Below are positions 42,872-51,252 of a stretch of DNA of 57,089 bases, piece after piece. Source of the stretch: a virus; IMG/VR virus record IMGVR_UViG_3300023084_002319, positions 1 through 57,089 of that record. One strand, given 5' to 3'. A model generated the notes under the pieces. It was not told the DNA's origin. It saw only the letters and a program-made list of their open reading frames with translations, and did not search any database. Position 1 is the first letter of the stretch. Every line of letters begins with the position of its first letter. The translations under genes were made by a program, and so were the position numbers.

Positions 42872-43788
42872 TTTGTTGCTCCCATTTCTCCACTACATCC
42901 ACAGTATGATTGCTCACATATCACAGGCTCTGTTCTTGCTGTAAACTTGTTTACAAAATCAGCATCATAAAAGTTACAATCGTATAAATGCTGTTGACAG
43001 TTTCCAGTTAACGCTCCGTCTCTAAATATTTTTAAAACATCTAATCCAAGATTACAATAAAATCCTACAAAGTTATTGTATCCATTTATGTGAAACCAGT
43101 TGTCGTTGTCAAGTTCTATAGTGTCTGTGTCTGTTTCGACTAATATTCGTGTTTGCGGCACTCGTGCAGCGTTTTTGTACCAATCAAGTTCTGGATACCT
43201 TTTAACACTATTGCTCAAGTATTCTTTTTGTGCTTCTGTGTATTCTGTAGGACCTATCACAGGCTTTGCTATAACTGTAAACGGATATTCACTATTTGTC
43301 AACTGATGTACTATATCAACACATTTGTCAAAACACAACGGATCCATCAACACATCTGCATTGCACTCTATATTGTGTTGATACAGTAAATCTAACAATG
43401 CTTTGCTATGCTCAACTTTGGTATATTCGTGATGTATGCTTACATTTACTATGTCAAAACAATCTATATGCCGTTTCCACCAACCGATACTTTTGCTGCC
43501 ATTGGTGCTTATTTGATAAACAACATCAAACTCTGCTTTGAGTTTGTGCATCACAGACGGTAAGCCTTTCCATATAGTAGGTTCGCCGCCGATGAAATAC
43601 AATATCACAGGTTTGTTGTAACTGTGTAACAAATGTCTTAAGTTGTTGTAAAAAAGTTCTTCATCTGGCCAAGGCATAGTACCGCTGTTACTGTCAGGAA
43701 AACAATAACTGCATTTGAAATTGCAGAGATTGCCCAACATTATTTCAATGCGTAATCTAGTGCTGTTGTTGGATATCGACTTTATCAT
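42859..43788 (-). CDS. Radical SAM protein with C-terminal SPASM-like cysteines (GW-C group)
   Basis: The 309-residue protein has GNLCNFKCSYCFPDSN, FIGGEPTIWKG, then a region with FVGFYCNLG, FRDGALTGNCQQH and CEQSYCGCSGE. The final GW-C motif is modified to GFYC, and the LGNI element is missing, so the auxiliary site may differ. It is followed by the GGES variant with a 13 bp overlap and preceded by an N-terminal-twitch gene with a 4 bp overlap. Confidence 0.88.
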   Translation of the reverse strand: MIKSISNNSTRLRIEIMLGNLCNFKCSYCFPDSNSGTMPWPDEELFYNNLRHLLHSYNKPVILYFIGGEPTIWKGLPSVMHKLKAEFDVVYQISTNGSKSIGWWKRHIDCFDIVNVSIHHEYTKVEHSKALLDLLYQHNIECNADVLMDPLCFDKCVDIVHQLTNSEYPFTVIAKPVIGPTEYTEAQKEYLSNSVKRYPELDWYKNAARVPQTRILVETDTDTIELDNDNWFHINGYNNFVGFYCNLGLDVLKIFRDGALTGNCQQHLYDCNFYDADFVNKFTARTEPVICEQSYCGCSGEMGATKWTF

Positions 43789-45167
43789 AACAAATGTGCA
43801 AGTTCAGGAAATACATCCCGTGCATTTACTCCTCTTATTGCATCTAGTTTGTTTACATACTCTTTGAAGCCTGGCAACAAATGACTGTTGTCCTGTGCAT
43901 CCATGTGATTTAGTATTGCTTCCCAACGGCGCCAACCATATGGATTCTGTTCCCAAAACACAGGATCCTTTGTGTAAAAGTCGTACAAGTAACTTTTGAA
44001 CTTGGCAAACAAATCTCTTATTTCTGCTTTGTCCTCTTTGGGCAATATTTGTATACTCATAAATGTTGGAATATACAGCAAATGCATGTTTATTAAGCCG
44101 CCGCCTGCTCTAACACCCCTAATCATTTCAGTGTTTACTTTGCTGAAGTTTTGTGTGTTTTTCCAATGTATAAAATCAGGCAAATGCTTGATATTGAATA
44201 TTTGTATAGCAGTGGCAATGCTTGGACGAATGTTGTCAGGTGTGCGATCCAACATGTGCAAGTTGCGTTCTACAGTTGCCCAATCTGTTGGGTACCTAAT
44301 GTAGTTGTTTCTAGGGCCAGCAGCATCAATACTTACACCCACTTTTACTAGATCAAAGTGTTTCCAAAGTTCGATAAGATCCTCGTCTACAAGAATACCG
44401 TTGGTGTTGTATCGCAATCTAATATGTGTATTATGCCCACTGCGTACTATTTCTTCAATAAACTTTTTGTGCTCTGCAATCATTAATGGCTCGCCACCTG
44501 CAAAGTACACTTCCTTCAAGTTGGGTATTTGCTTGTACAACTGTTCCCAGAATATTTCATTTTCATGCCACTTGTTGTTGAAAGCAGCTTTGTCCCATTG
44601 CATTTGTCGCTTTACTTCAGGATCTTCCAGTTGTGGTTCTAGCACTTTCCAGTCTTTTACCCACTTACTGCTGTCATGAGGTGAACACATTACACACTTG
44701 ATATTACATGTGTGTCCTAATCGCAAATCCAAGTATTGCAGTTCTTCTTTATAACTACCATCTTTGTCTGTTTCGTTGAGCAGTTCTTCTACATTGAGTC
44801 CACGCTCCATCCATGTTCCTGTTTCCCATAGGCGTTTGCTAACAACACCCTGCGACTCTTCGGCAAAGCACTTGGTACAACTTGCAGGCACTGCACCTTC
44901 CATCATGGTTGTGCGCACACTTTTCATGTAATCACTGTTCCACGCTTGCATAGGTGTGACAGTGTTGAAGTTGATAGGATCACCGTTTTCTTGTTTGACT
45001 AATCCTACTGTGTGATCCGATCCTGCACCACTAGCATTAGCACTGCAACACAATCTCATGTCTCCGTTGGGTCTTGTTGCCATGTGTATCCACGGCAATG
45101 CACAAAATGTTGGAGTGGTTTTTTCAGCAATAGTGTTTTGCACCATTGCAATCAAGTCTTTGTTCAT
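43785..45167 (-). CDS. N-terminal-twitch radical SAM protein
   Basis: FCALPW, CCSANASG and CTKCFAEES form the N-terminal set; the core is HTCNIKCVMCSPHDS and FAGGEPLMIAEHK. It is the closest relative of 19311-20720, sharing FCALPWIHM/LHL, the ASG/ASS segment, YIRYPTDW/QW and an acidic C-terminus (DVFPELAHLL against EVFPLLQEIV). Its 460 residues also match the layout of 17936-19318. It overlaps the next gene by 4 bp. Confidence 0.92.
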   Translation of the reverse strand: MNKDLIAMVQNTIAEKTTPTFCALPWIHMATRPNGDMRLCCSANASGAGSDHTVGLVKQENGDPINFNTVTPMQAWNSDYMKSVRTTMMEGAVPASCTKCFAEESQGVVSKRLWETGTWMERGLNVEELLNETDKDGSYKEELQYLDLRLGHTCNIKCVMCSPHDSSKWVKDWKVLEPQLEDPEVKRQMQWDKAAFNNKWHENEIFWEQLYKQIPNLKEVYFAGGEPLMIAEHKKFIEEIVRSGHNTHIRLRYNTNGILVDEDLIELWKHFDLVKVGVSIDAAGPRNNYIRYPTDWATVERNLHMLDRTPDNIRPSIATAIQIFNIKHLPDFIHWKNTQNFSKVNTEMIRGVRAGGGLINMHLLYIPTFMSIQILPKEDKAEIRDLFAKFKSYLYDFYTKDPVFWEQNPYGWRRWEAILNHMDAQDNSHLLPGFKEYVNKLDAIRGVNARDVFPELAHLL

Positions 45168-45769
45168 TTTTCTCCAATCAAAAGGAATCGATTGTATAAA
45201 GGCAGTTCTAAAGTGTCATGCTGTTTTATATATCTAAGTTTACTATGTTCATAAAAATCTACTACATTGGCAAAGCATCTAATGTGTTCAGGCAAGTCAT
45301 AATAGTTATTGCTTTGTAGAACTATTAAACTAGTCGAAGGCACTTTAGATAACCATTTATCATACTGTTCTTGACTAATATGTTCTGTGCTTGTATTAAT
45401 AACAACATCAGGATCAAACTCATATTCATATTCACACATATCAGCAGTAATAGCATTAAACTTGCCTGACATTTCTTGTCTTTTACAAATCATATTTGCA
45501 GTTTCTACGCAACTTGAATCAATGTCTACACTGCGAATGTCATTTATTTTCATATTGCTGTTAAATAACAAACTTGCAAGCACGCCATTCCAGCCGCCAT
45601 GTATTACTATATTGAGAGGTTTGTCGGGTACATGTTTAGATAACTGGTTTACAAGCCATACTTTGCTTTTGAGTTGTCCTTTCCAAAAACTTTCAAGCAC
45701 ACCAAAGTGGTTTTCACTGTTGCGTATTGCATCCATCCAAAATGCAACATCATCTAAATCTACCAACAT
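45164..45769 (-). CDS. Methyltransferase-like protein (short paralogue of 24929-25882)
   Basis: The 201-residue protein aligns with the C-terminal two thirds of 24929-25882, including IVIHGGWNGVLASLLF, SVDIDSSCVETA, VVINTSTEHI and LPLYNRFLLIGEK. The N-terminal domain of that protein is missing. The HGGWNG loop takes the place of a typical glycine-rich motif I. SAM dependence is inferred. It is translationally coupled to a twitch radical SAM gene by a 4 bp overlap. Confidence 0.6.
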   Translation of the reverse strand: MLVDLDDVAFWMDAIRNSENHFGVLESFWKGQLKSKVWLVNQLSKHVPDKPLNIVIHGGWNGVLASLLFNSNMKINDIRSVDIDSSCVETANMICKRQEMSGKFNAITADMCEYEYEFDPDVVINTSTEHISQEQYDKWLSKVPSTSLIVLQSNNYYDLPEHIRCFANVVDFYEHSKLRYIKQHDTLELPLYNRFLLIGEK

Positions 45770-46887
45770 GTTTTAACCATTTGTTTTTGTATTCTTAAAA
45801 AATGTTCTAAGTTGTGTTTACGTATATCTTTAGTTAGATGTATCATTGTGGCTCTATCATATTTCATCATTGCTTCTTTCAACGCATCAATTGCACTAAA
45901 CAATCTTGTATTTTCGTCTTCAGAATCATAGCTTTCGTTTATTATACACGAAAATGTTTTAAAGCCAAGTTTTTTTAGATATTGTAATGTATTTTTTGGA
46001 CCTATCACTATAAACGCTTGTTTACAAACAATGGGCTTCCACATCTTTTCACTTAAAAATATATGATAATGTTTTTGATGTACTTCATGATAATGTGTTT
46101 CAGTCACTATATTTAAAAAACAATCTTCATATATTTCTCTATTGTAATCATGCGGGCGACAACCTTGAGAAAAGTCTGTTGTATCGATGTTTAAAGGTAA
46201 CTTTTTCCAAAGTTCAGTTGTTTGTTCTTTTAATATTTGTTTATGTTTATCGCTATAGTTTTGACTATAAGGAAATAAAAGTTGTTCAGGTGTTAGTTTA
46301 TTTGTATCTCTTTCGTAGTGATTGTCTAAGCAACTTACTCTGCCGTATTGTAACATGTTTAAATGATTCAAGTAGGCAACAGTTTGCATACGATGAGCTC
46401 GTGGACGATTATTTAGACAACAAAAAAAGTTATGTTTTCTTATTAGATGAATATCGTCTAATGGCTGATCATAATAGTTGTCGTATACTCTATGATACCA
46501 TTCAGGATAATAAAATACTTCAAATGTTTTTTTAAGTTTCTTTTCACGCAACCAACGATTATATTCAGCTTCTGCTTGATATAAACCTGTAGCAAAATAT
46601 ATCTTATTAATACAATCATATTTTTGTGTGCATTCATAAAGTTTTGGAAAATATCTAAGTGCATATCCTTCTAATACATCGGAAAACAAAACATAAACAT
46701 CTTTGTTGTTTTTTGCTTCTTGTATTTTATCCTCACAGTTGAATATATTTGCAATAGGAACTATAAAGAAATATTTTCCACTAGGATTAGCTAACCATTC
46801 ACTGTATTTTTTTGTGTGTAAGTTAAATGGCTCAATGTATCTTGTGTGTTTTACATCACAGTAGTTTAGTTGATTATTTGTTTCCAA
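45760..46887 (-). CDS. Glycosyltransferase-like protein (exostosin/GT10-like C-terminus)
   Basis: The C-terminal part holds LNIVTETHY, FLSEKMWKPIVCKQAFIVIG and LKKLGFKTF, a signature shared with 47779-48843 and 52066-53397 and resembling the donor-binding region of exostosin and fucosyltransferase-like GT-B enzymes (SEK, then a P/Q-A-FIV-G strand). The N-terminal half is unassigned and has a His/Asn-rich middle (FCCLNNRPRAHRM). Donor and acceptor cannot be read. Length 375 residues. Confidence 0.7.
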   Translation of the reverse strand: METNNQLNYCDVKHTRYIEPFNLHTKKYSEWLANPSGKYFFIVPIANIFNCEDKIQEAKNNKDVYVLFSDVLEGYALRYFPKLYECTQKYDCINKIYFATGLYQAEAEYNRWLREKKLKKTFEVFYYPEWYHRVYDNYYDQPLDDIHLIRKHNFFCCLNNRPRAHRMQTVAYLNHLNMLQYGRVSCLDNHYERDTNKLTPEQLLFPYSQNYSDKHKQILKEQTTELWKKLPLNIDTTDFSQGCRPHDYNREIYEDCFLNIVTETHYHEVHQKHYHIFLSEKMWKPIVCKQAFIVIGPKNTLQYLKKLGFKTFSCIINESYDSEDENTRLFSAIDALKEAMMKYDRATMIHLTKDIRKHNLEHFLRIQKQMVKTCW

Positions 46888-47777
46888 TGATGAATGGTCC
46901 TATCTATTCCTTCTTCGTAGGTAATTTTAGGTGCCCATCCCGTAACTTCGGTGATTTTATTATGATTACTGTTTAGCCACCAAATCTCTCCGTGACGAGG
47001 ATCTTTTGTATCCCAATTGATTTGTCCAGTCCATTCTAGTTGTTCTGCAATATATTCTGCACAATGTCTAATCTTCCGTGGGTCGTCTGGACCAATAGTA
47101 AATATGTTGCCTTTGACTTTATCGCCGTTTGTAATAACTGCCATCCATGCATCAAGCAAATCTTCAATGTAAATAAAGTTTCTGTATGGTTCGGCATAAC
47201 CTAGATTACAAGTATCACCTTTGAGCATTTGACTAATGATTTGTTCTGTTACAAAGAAATCATTGTCTTTACGACCATATGCATTAGTTTGTCTAAAACT
47301 TGCCCAGTTTAATCCATATGCTCTTTCTGCATATTCTAAATACTTTTCACAACCATACTTAGCAACTGCATATGGTGCATTAGGATGAGGGGTAGTGTTT
47401 TCGTCAAATGCAACACTATTTACATATGTGCCAGTTTGTTCTACCTCGTCACTAATAGGTTGCCATCCATAAACTTCCATTGTGCTTGCAAACACAAAAT
47501 ATGGCATAGGATCAACAGCTCTACATGCTTCGATAAGATTTACTGTTCCTACGTAGTTTACTTCACTAAAACTTACCTGCTCATAAAAACTTTTTTGTAC
47601 TTCTGTGCGAGCAGCCAAGTGTACAACAATATCGGGTTTGATTTCTTTTACCTCTTGCTGTACTCCTGTATGATGTGTAAGATCACTTTTTAGTTCAAAT
47701 ACTTCTCCGATTGTTTTCAATCTTGGCAACAAATGCTGCCCAATAAATCCGCTAGATCCTGTTAGTAATATTCTCAT
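46866..47777 (-). CDS. NAD-dependent sugar epimerase/dehydratase
   Basis: MRILLTGSSGFIG at the N-terminus binds NAD(P), VFASTMEVYGW holds the catalytic Ser/Thr strand, and YAVAKYGCEKY has the catalytic YxxxK. The C-terminal half has the extended SDR segment FRQTNAYG and NFIYIEDLLDAW. The 303 residues match the usual length of UDP-glucose-4-epimerase-like enzymes. It acts on nucleotide sugars by family default; the exact sugar is unknown. It is followed by one glycosyltransferase gene and preceded by another. Confidence 0.9.
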   Translation of the reverse strand: MRILLTGSSGFIGQHLLPRLKTIGEVFELKSDLTHHTGVQQEVKEIKPDIVVHLAARTEVQKSFYEQVSFSEVNYVGTVNLIEACRAVDPMPYFVFASTMEVYGWQPISDEVEQTGTYVNSVAFDENTTPHPNAPYAVAKYGCEKYLEYAERAYGLNWASFRQTNAYGRKDNDFFVTEQIISQMLKGDTCNLGYAEPYRNFIYIEDLLDAWMAVITNGDKVKGNIFTIGPDDPRKIRHCAEYIAEQLEWTGQINWDTKDPRHGEIWWLNSNHNKITEVTGWAPKITYEEGIDRTIHHWKQIIN

Positions 47778-47778
47778 G

Positions 47779-48843
47779 TTAACTTTTTAAAAACTCCATT
47801 AATGGCTCATAACTATTTACACATTCTAAATATGTTAAAAGCTGTTTGTGGTTATCAATATTTTCAATACAAAACTTTTCAAACCCTTCAGGAACAAACT
47901 TTTTTGTTTTTAAATGATCTAAAAAAACTTCAAAGTTGTATTCTGCTGCATCTTTTGTAAGTTTGTGTAACTCTTGTTTATCAATAAGACAAAAGTCATG
48001 TACTTGTTGAATAAACATTTCGCATCTTTTTTCGTCATCTTCTATTTTATCAAACTTATAGTCAATAACATTATCAAATAACTTAAAACCTATATTTTTT
48101 AAATATCTATGCGTGTAAGGAACACCCCAAACAATAAACGGACGAGTATGATAGATTGCCATATATGTTTTTTCTGTTAAAAACAGACAGTTTAGATTAC
48201 TTTCACTTATTATGCTAAAAACACTGTTCTTAAACTCTTTTGGAGGTACGAATATATCGCACATACCGTTGTCTTGTTTAAAATCGCTGTCAAACTCTAA
48301 GTTTTTAGGCTCCCAGTATTCAAAATCCCATAATGTATGATAATCTTCGTAATCAAACTCATGCCAACTAATATACCCGTAATCAAACAAACCTTTTCCA
48401 AAAAGTTTGTCAATGAACATACAGCGCCACCAATGGGGACGTCCATTCATTGATACAAAATGTTTCTTCAGAATATCTGCTTCAGGCTTCTGAGGATAAA
48501 TGCCAAACTTGCTTCTATACGCTATTCTATGTCCAAAATAATTAGGCCAATGCTTGATATTAAAATCTATATGCTGATATCTAGTATTAAGTTGTTTATC
48601 CATAACTGCACCATAATACGCATTTAATTTAATATTTTTCCTTTCGGCAAACTTTAAAGTTTCATCTACAGTGTCACGATCGCCGCCTAAAAGCACAGGT
48701 TCCCACTCTTCGGGTCCTACTATAGTTATTTCTTTGGTTCGAGGATGACGTAATGCTTTTTCGACAGGTTCTGGACCGTCAGGCCCCCAAGCATAAAACA
48801 CATATCTACCAGTATTGTCATGATGGTTCTCTAGTTCATACAT
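47779..48843 (-). CDS. Glycosyltransferase-like protein
   Basis: The start at 48843 is chosen over 48873, since the upstream ATG is inside the divergent gene. The C-terminal signature is FSIISESNLNCLFLTEK, then TRPFIVWG and LKNIGFKLF. The 354-residue protein is longer than its relative at 45760 in the N-terminal half, with RGPDGPEP-like turns (WGPDGPEPVEKA). It starts from the palindromic promoter shared with the DegT-like gene, 10 bp away. Confidence 0.7.
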   Translation of the reverse strand: MYELENHHDNTGRYVFYAWGPDGPEPVEKALRHPRTKEITIVGPEEWEPVLLGGDRDTVDETLKFAERKNIKLNAYYGAVMDKQLNTRYQHIDFNIKHWPNYFGHRIAYRSKFGIYPQKPEADILKKHFVSMNGRPHWWRCMFIDKLFGKGLFDYGYISWHEFDYEDYHTLWDFEYWEPKNLEFDSDFKQDNGMCDIFVPPKEFKNSVFSIISESNLNCLFLTEKTYMAIYHTRPFIVWGVPYTHRYLKNIGFKLFDNVIDYKFDKIEDDEKRCEMFIQQVHDFCLIDKQELHKLTKDAAEYNFEVFLDHLKTKKFVPEGFEKFCIENIDNHKQLLTYLECVNSYEPLMEFLKS

Positions 48844-48856
48844 AAATATACTTATG
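48841..48856. promoter_or_regulatory. Quasi-palindromic divergent late-like promoter with both start codons inside
   Basis: CATAAATATACTTATG reads CATAAGTATATTTATG on the other strand. On each strand the octamer CATAAATA or CATAAGTA is followed by 5 bp and an ATG, and its CAT is the antisense of the other gene's ATG. Only 10 bp separate the genes at 48843 (-) and 48854 (+). Confidence 0.55.
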
Positions 48857-49453
48857 TTTGACATAGTTAACACATTTGAAAACAGAATAGCTGATTTTTT
48901 TGGTGCACCTTATGCAGTGAGCACAGATTGTTGTACACATGCTGTTGAACTATGTTTACGTTATAAACAAGTAAATCAAGCAAAATGTCCTAAAAATACT
49001 TACTTGAGCATTCCTATGACCTTTAGTAAACTTAATATAAAATGGAACTTTGCAAAAGATAGATGGAAAGAATATTATTATATTACTGATGAAATAATAG
49101 ATGCTGCAACTATGTGGCGACAGTATAGTTATATACCGGGTACCTTTATGTGTATCAGCTTTCAATACAAAAAACATTTGAGTTTAGGCAGAGGTGGTGT
49201 AATATTATTAGACAATAAAGAGGATAGAGATGCTCTTATTAAACTAGGTTATGACGGGCGTCATAGAGATGCACCATGGGCTGAACAAGATATTTCAACT
49301 ATGGGATATCATTATTATATGACTCCAGAAACTGCACAACTAGGTTTAGATAAACTATCTGACGCAATAAGTACCTTACCAAAAATTTGGGGCACAGAAG
49401 ACTATCCAGATTTAACTAAACTCCATATCTTCAAAAACATAAATATTTCTTGA
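48854..49453 (+). CDS. Short DegT/DnrJ/EryC1/StrS-type PLP aminotransferase
   Basis: The order of the family is retained: NTFENRIADFFGAPYAVSTDCCTHAVEL at the N-terminus, IIDAATMW with the PLP-contacting Asp83, and FQYKKHLSLGRGGVILLD with Schiff-base Lys (106 or 107). At 199 residues it is only half the usual 370 residues and lacks the C-terminal domain. It may be a minimal form or rely on a partner. Family members aminate keto-sugars. Its 3' end overlaps the convergent SGNH-like gene by 42 bp. Confidence 0.75.
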   Translation: MFDIVNTFENRIADFFGAPYAVSTDCCTHAVELCLRYKQVNQAKCPKNTYLSIPMTFSKLNIKWNFAKDRWKEYYYITDEIIDAATMWRQYSYIPGTFMCISFQYKKHLSLGRGGVILLDNKEDRDALIKLGYDGRHRDAPWAEQDISTMGYHYYMTPETAQLGLDKLSDAISTLPKIWGTEDYPDLTKLHIFKNINIS

Positions 49454-50224
49454 ATACTTTTTAATATCTTGAAAATCATCACGTAAATAAAGATTGCGAT
49501 GTATAAAATCATATACTTTGTCTAAGTCTTCCTTAATCTTATTTTCTAATACAAAATCGACAATAAAATGTTGCATAAGTGTAAAACGATCTTCAGTTTT
49601 AGATCTTAACTCTAGTCCTAAACTTGGATAAATCCAATCTCTAACTTTTTGCAAATGACCTAGTATATCAGGATGACTATCTTGTAGTGTACCAAAAGGT
49701 TTATTAGTTTCAAACATATGCCAATCTATGTGAGGTATTTCTTTTGAATAAAAATCTTTAAGCAAGTTATAGTGTTCTGATTCGTCGTATATTAGTGCTG
49801 CTTCATTATTATATGGAGTAAAACTATGCCCTTGCCAAATAATATTATCCTTGTACAACTTATTAACTGTAATAATAGCAGTCATATTTTTTACAAGATC
49901 GTTTTGCATACTCCAGTGATTTTTGAGCCAACTACGGTTATCGTATCTACAACCAGCATTAAACACACTACCTTCTGCTTGCCAACGTCCGTCGATAAAT
50001 CTGTCTTCTCTACTAAAACTGGTCCATAAAATCATTATTTTGTCTTCGGGCTGAAACTTGTATTTTATATCTGCCTCGATAATCCTATGATGTATTCCAA
50101 CATTTCCTAAACCAGGCAATGCTAAATTGTAGTGTTCTGCTTCTTGATCATATGCAACAATGTTTGCCCAAGTTGGCCACATGTAGCTAGTAAAACTGCA
50201 ACCAAAAGTGAATAATCTACCCAT
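49412..50224 (-). CDS. SGNH-hydrolase-like protein
   Basis: LFTFGCSFTSYMWPTW (GCSFT at 8-12) is in the position of the GDSL nucleophile block, and NLALPGLGNVGIHHR resembles block II with Gly. IMILWTSFSREDRF follows as a third block. The 270-residue protein has no signal peptide. Ester or amide hydrolysis or acyl transfer on glycans is the family default. It is divergent from the amidinotransferase by 20 bp and has AAGGA before its ATG. Confidence 0.6.
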   Translation of the reverse strand: MGRLFTFGCSFTSYMWPTWANIVAYDQEAEHYNLALPGLGNVGIHHRIIEADIKYKFQPEDKIMILWTSFSREDRFIDGRWQAEGSVFNAGCRYDNRSWLKNHWSMQNDLVKNMTAIITVNKLYKDNIIWQGHSFTPYNNEAALIYDESEHYNLLKDFYSKEIPHIDWHMFETNKPFGTLQDSHPDILGHLQKVRDWIYPSLGLELRSKTEDRFTLMQHFIVDFVLENKIKEDLDKVYDFIHRNLYLRDDFQDIKKYSRNIYVFEDMEFS

Positions 50225-50232
50225 ATATAATC

Positions 50233-50240
50233 CTTAAATA
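50233..50240 (+). promoter_or_regulatory. Late-like octamer CTTAAATA before the amidinotransferase gene
   Basis: CTTAAATA matches the last six bases of TATAAATA and lies 4 bp (TAGT) before the ATG at 50245, the same spacing as in the 32780 and 35252 starts. Evidence is weaker than at those sites. Confidence 0.35.
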
Positions 50241-50244
50241 TAGT

Positions 50245-51252
50245 ATGAATATTTATAGCACTAATGAGTGGGATCCACTAAAGAAGGTTGTAGTTGGCGT
50301 AGCCGATTATTGCCGTATTCCCGAAATGGATATAAGTTTACGTTGTATCAACTATGCAGACAAAAAAGATGTAAGCGATATCAAGGCTGGTTTATATCCA
50401 GATCAAGTTGTAGAAGAAAGCAACGAAGATCTTGAAACGTTTGTAAAATTTTTAGAAGGTGAAGGCGTTGAAGTTGTAAGACCTAAACGTACACCAGATG
50501 TTGAATATTACAACTATTGCCCACGTGATACTGTATTTGTTCATGGCCAAAAACTACTTGCTGCCCCTATGAGTTTAACAGCAAGAACCAACGAGTTTCA
50601 TCACATGCTCCCTCACATAGCAGGTGTTAATATGTCTCATCGGATTGATCGAACTAACCTGTACGATGAAACTTGTGTAGGCGATCCTGATCGTCTTGCC
50701 CTCACTGAAGTAGCACCTTGTTTTGACGCTGCTAATGCTATACGTGCAAATGATGACATTTTGTACTTGGTCAGCAATAGTGGTAACAAAGCAGGTGCTG
50801 CATATTTACAAGATTTTATTAATAAACCAAGATACGATTTTATGGAACCAGGAGATGTACGTGTGCACAGACTTGAAAATGTGTATAGTTACATGCATAT
50901 AGATAGCACCGTTGCTTTCCTTCGTGAAGGACTGCTTTTAGCTAATCCAAGTCGTATTAAAGACAAAGATGTTTTACCTGCTCCTTTTAACGATTGGGAT
51001 ATTATTTGGGCACCAGACCCTGTTGATGCTGGACACTATCCAGGACTATGTAATAGTAGTATATGGACGTGGAATGTTAACTTGTTTAGTGTAAATCCAA
51101 ACTTGGTTGTATTAGAAGAACATCAAGAGCCAACTCGTAAAGCATTAGAAGCACATGGAATAGAATGTGCTATGCTACCATTGCGTCATGCTAGAACACT
51201 AGGTGGGTGTTTTCATTGTTGCACACTAGATCTTGTTCGTGAAGTCGGGTAA
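50245..51252 (+). CDS. Glycine amidinotransferase-like protein
   Basis: The 335-residue protein has the pentein fold motifs of amidinotransferases: YCPRDTVFVHG (the Asp of the active site), YMHIDSTVAFL (His and Asp), and GGCFHCCTLDL with the catalytic Cys most likely Cys325, ten residues from the C-terminus. The family transfers the amidino group of arginine to an amine; StrB-type enzymes do this on aminocyclitols, AGAT on glycine. Its neighbours here favour an amino-sugar or related amine acceptor, but that is inferred. It overlaps the convergent SGNH-like gene by 27 bp. Confidence 0.85.
   Translation: MNIYSTNEWDPLKKVVVGVADYCRIPEMDISLRCINYADKKDVSDIKAGLYPDQVVEESNEDLETFVKFLEGEGVEVVRPKRTPDVEYYNYCPRDTVFVHGQKLLAAPMSLTARTNEFHHMLPHIAGVNMSHRIDRTNLYDETCVGDPDRLALTEVAPCFDAANAIRANDDILYLVSNSGNKAGAAYLQDFINKPRYDFMEPGDVRVHRLENVYSYMHIDSTVAFLREGLLLANPSRIKDKDVLPAPFNDWDIIWAPDPVDAGHYPGLCNSSIWTWNVNLFSVNPNLVVLEEHQEPTRKALEAHGIECAMLPLRHARTLGGCFHCCTLDLVREVG

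Noticed and set aside
46866-47777. Assigning galE as gene symbol to the epimerase
   Set aside because: The fold and YxxxK are clear, but the substrate cannot be read from the sequence, and many NDP-sugar enzymes look alike.
50225-50244. TATAGT next to the ATG at 50245 as a σ70 -10 box
   Set aside because: It abuts the ATG, so transcription would start inside the gene, and no -35 box lies at the right distance.
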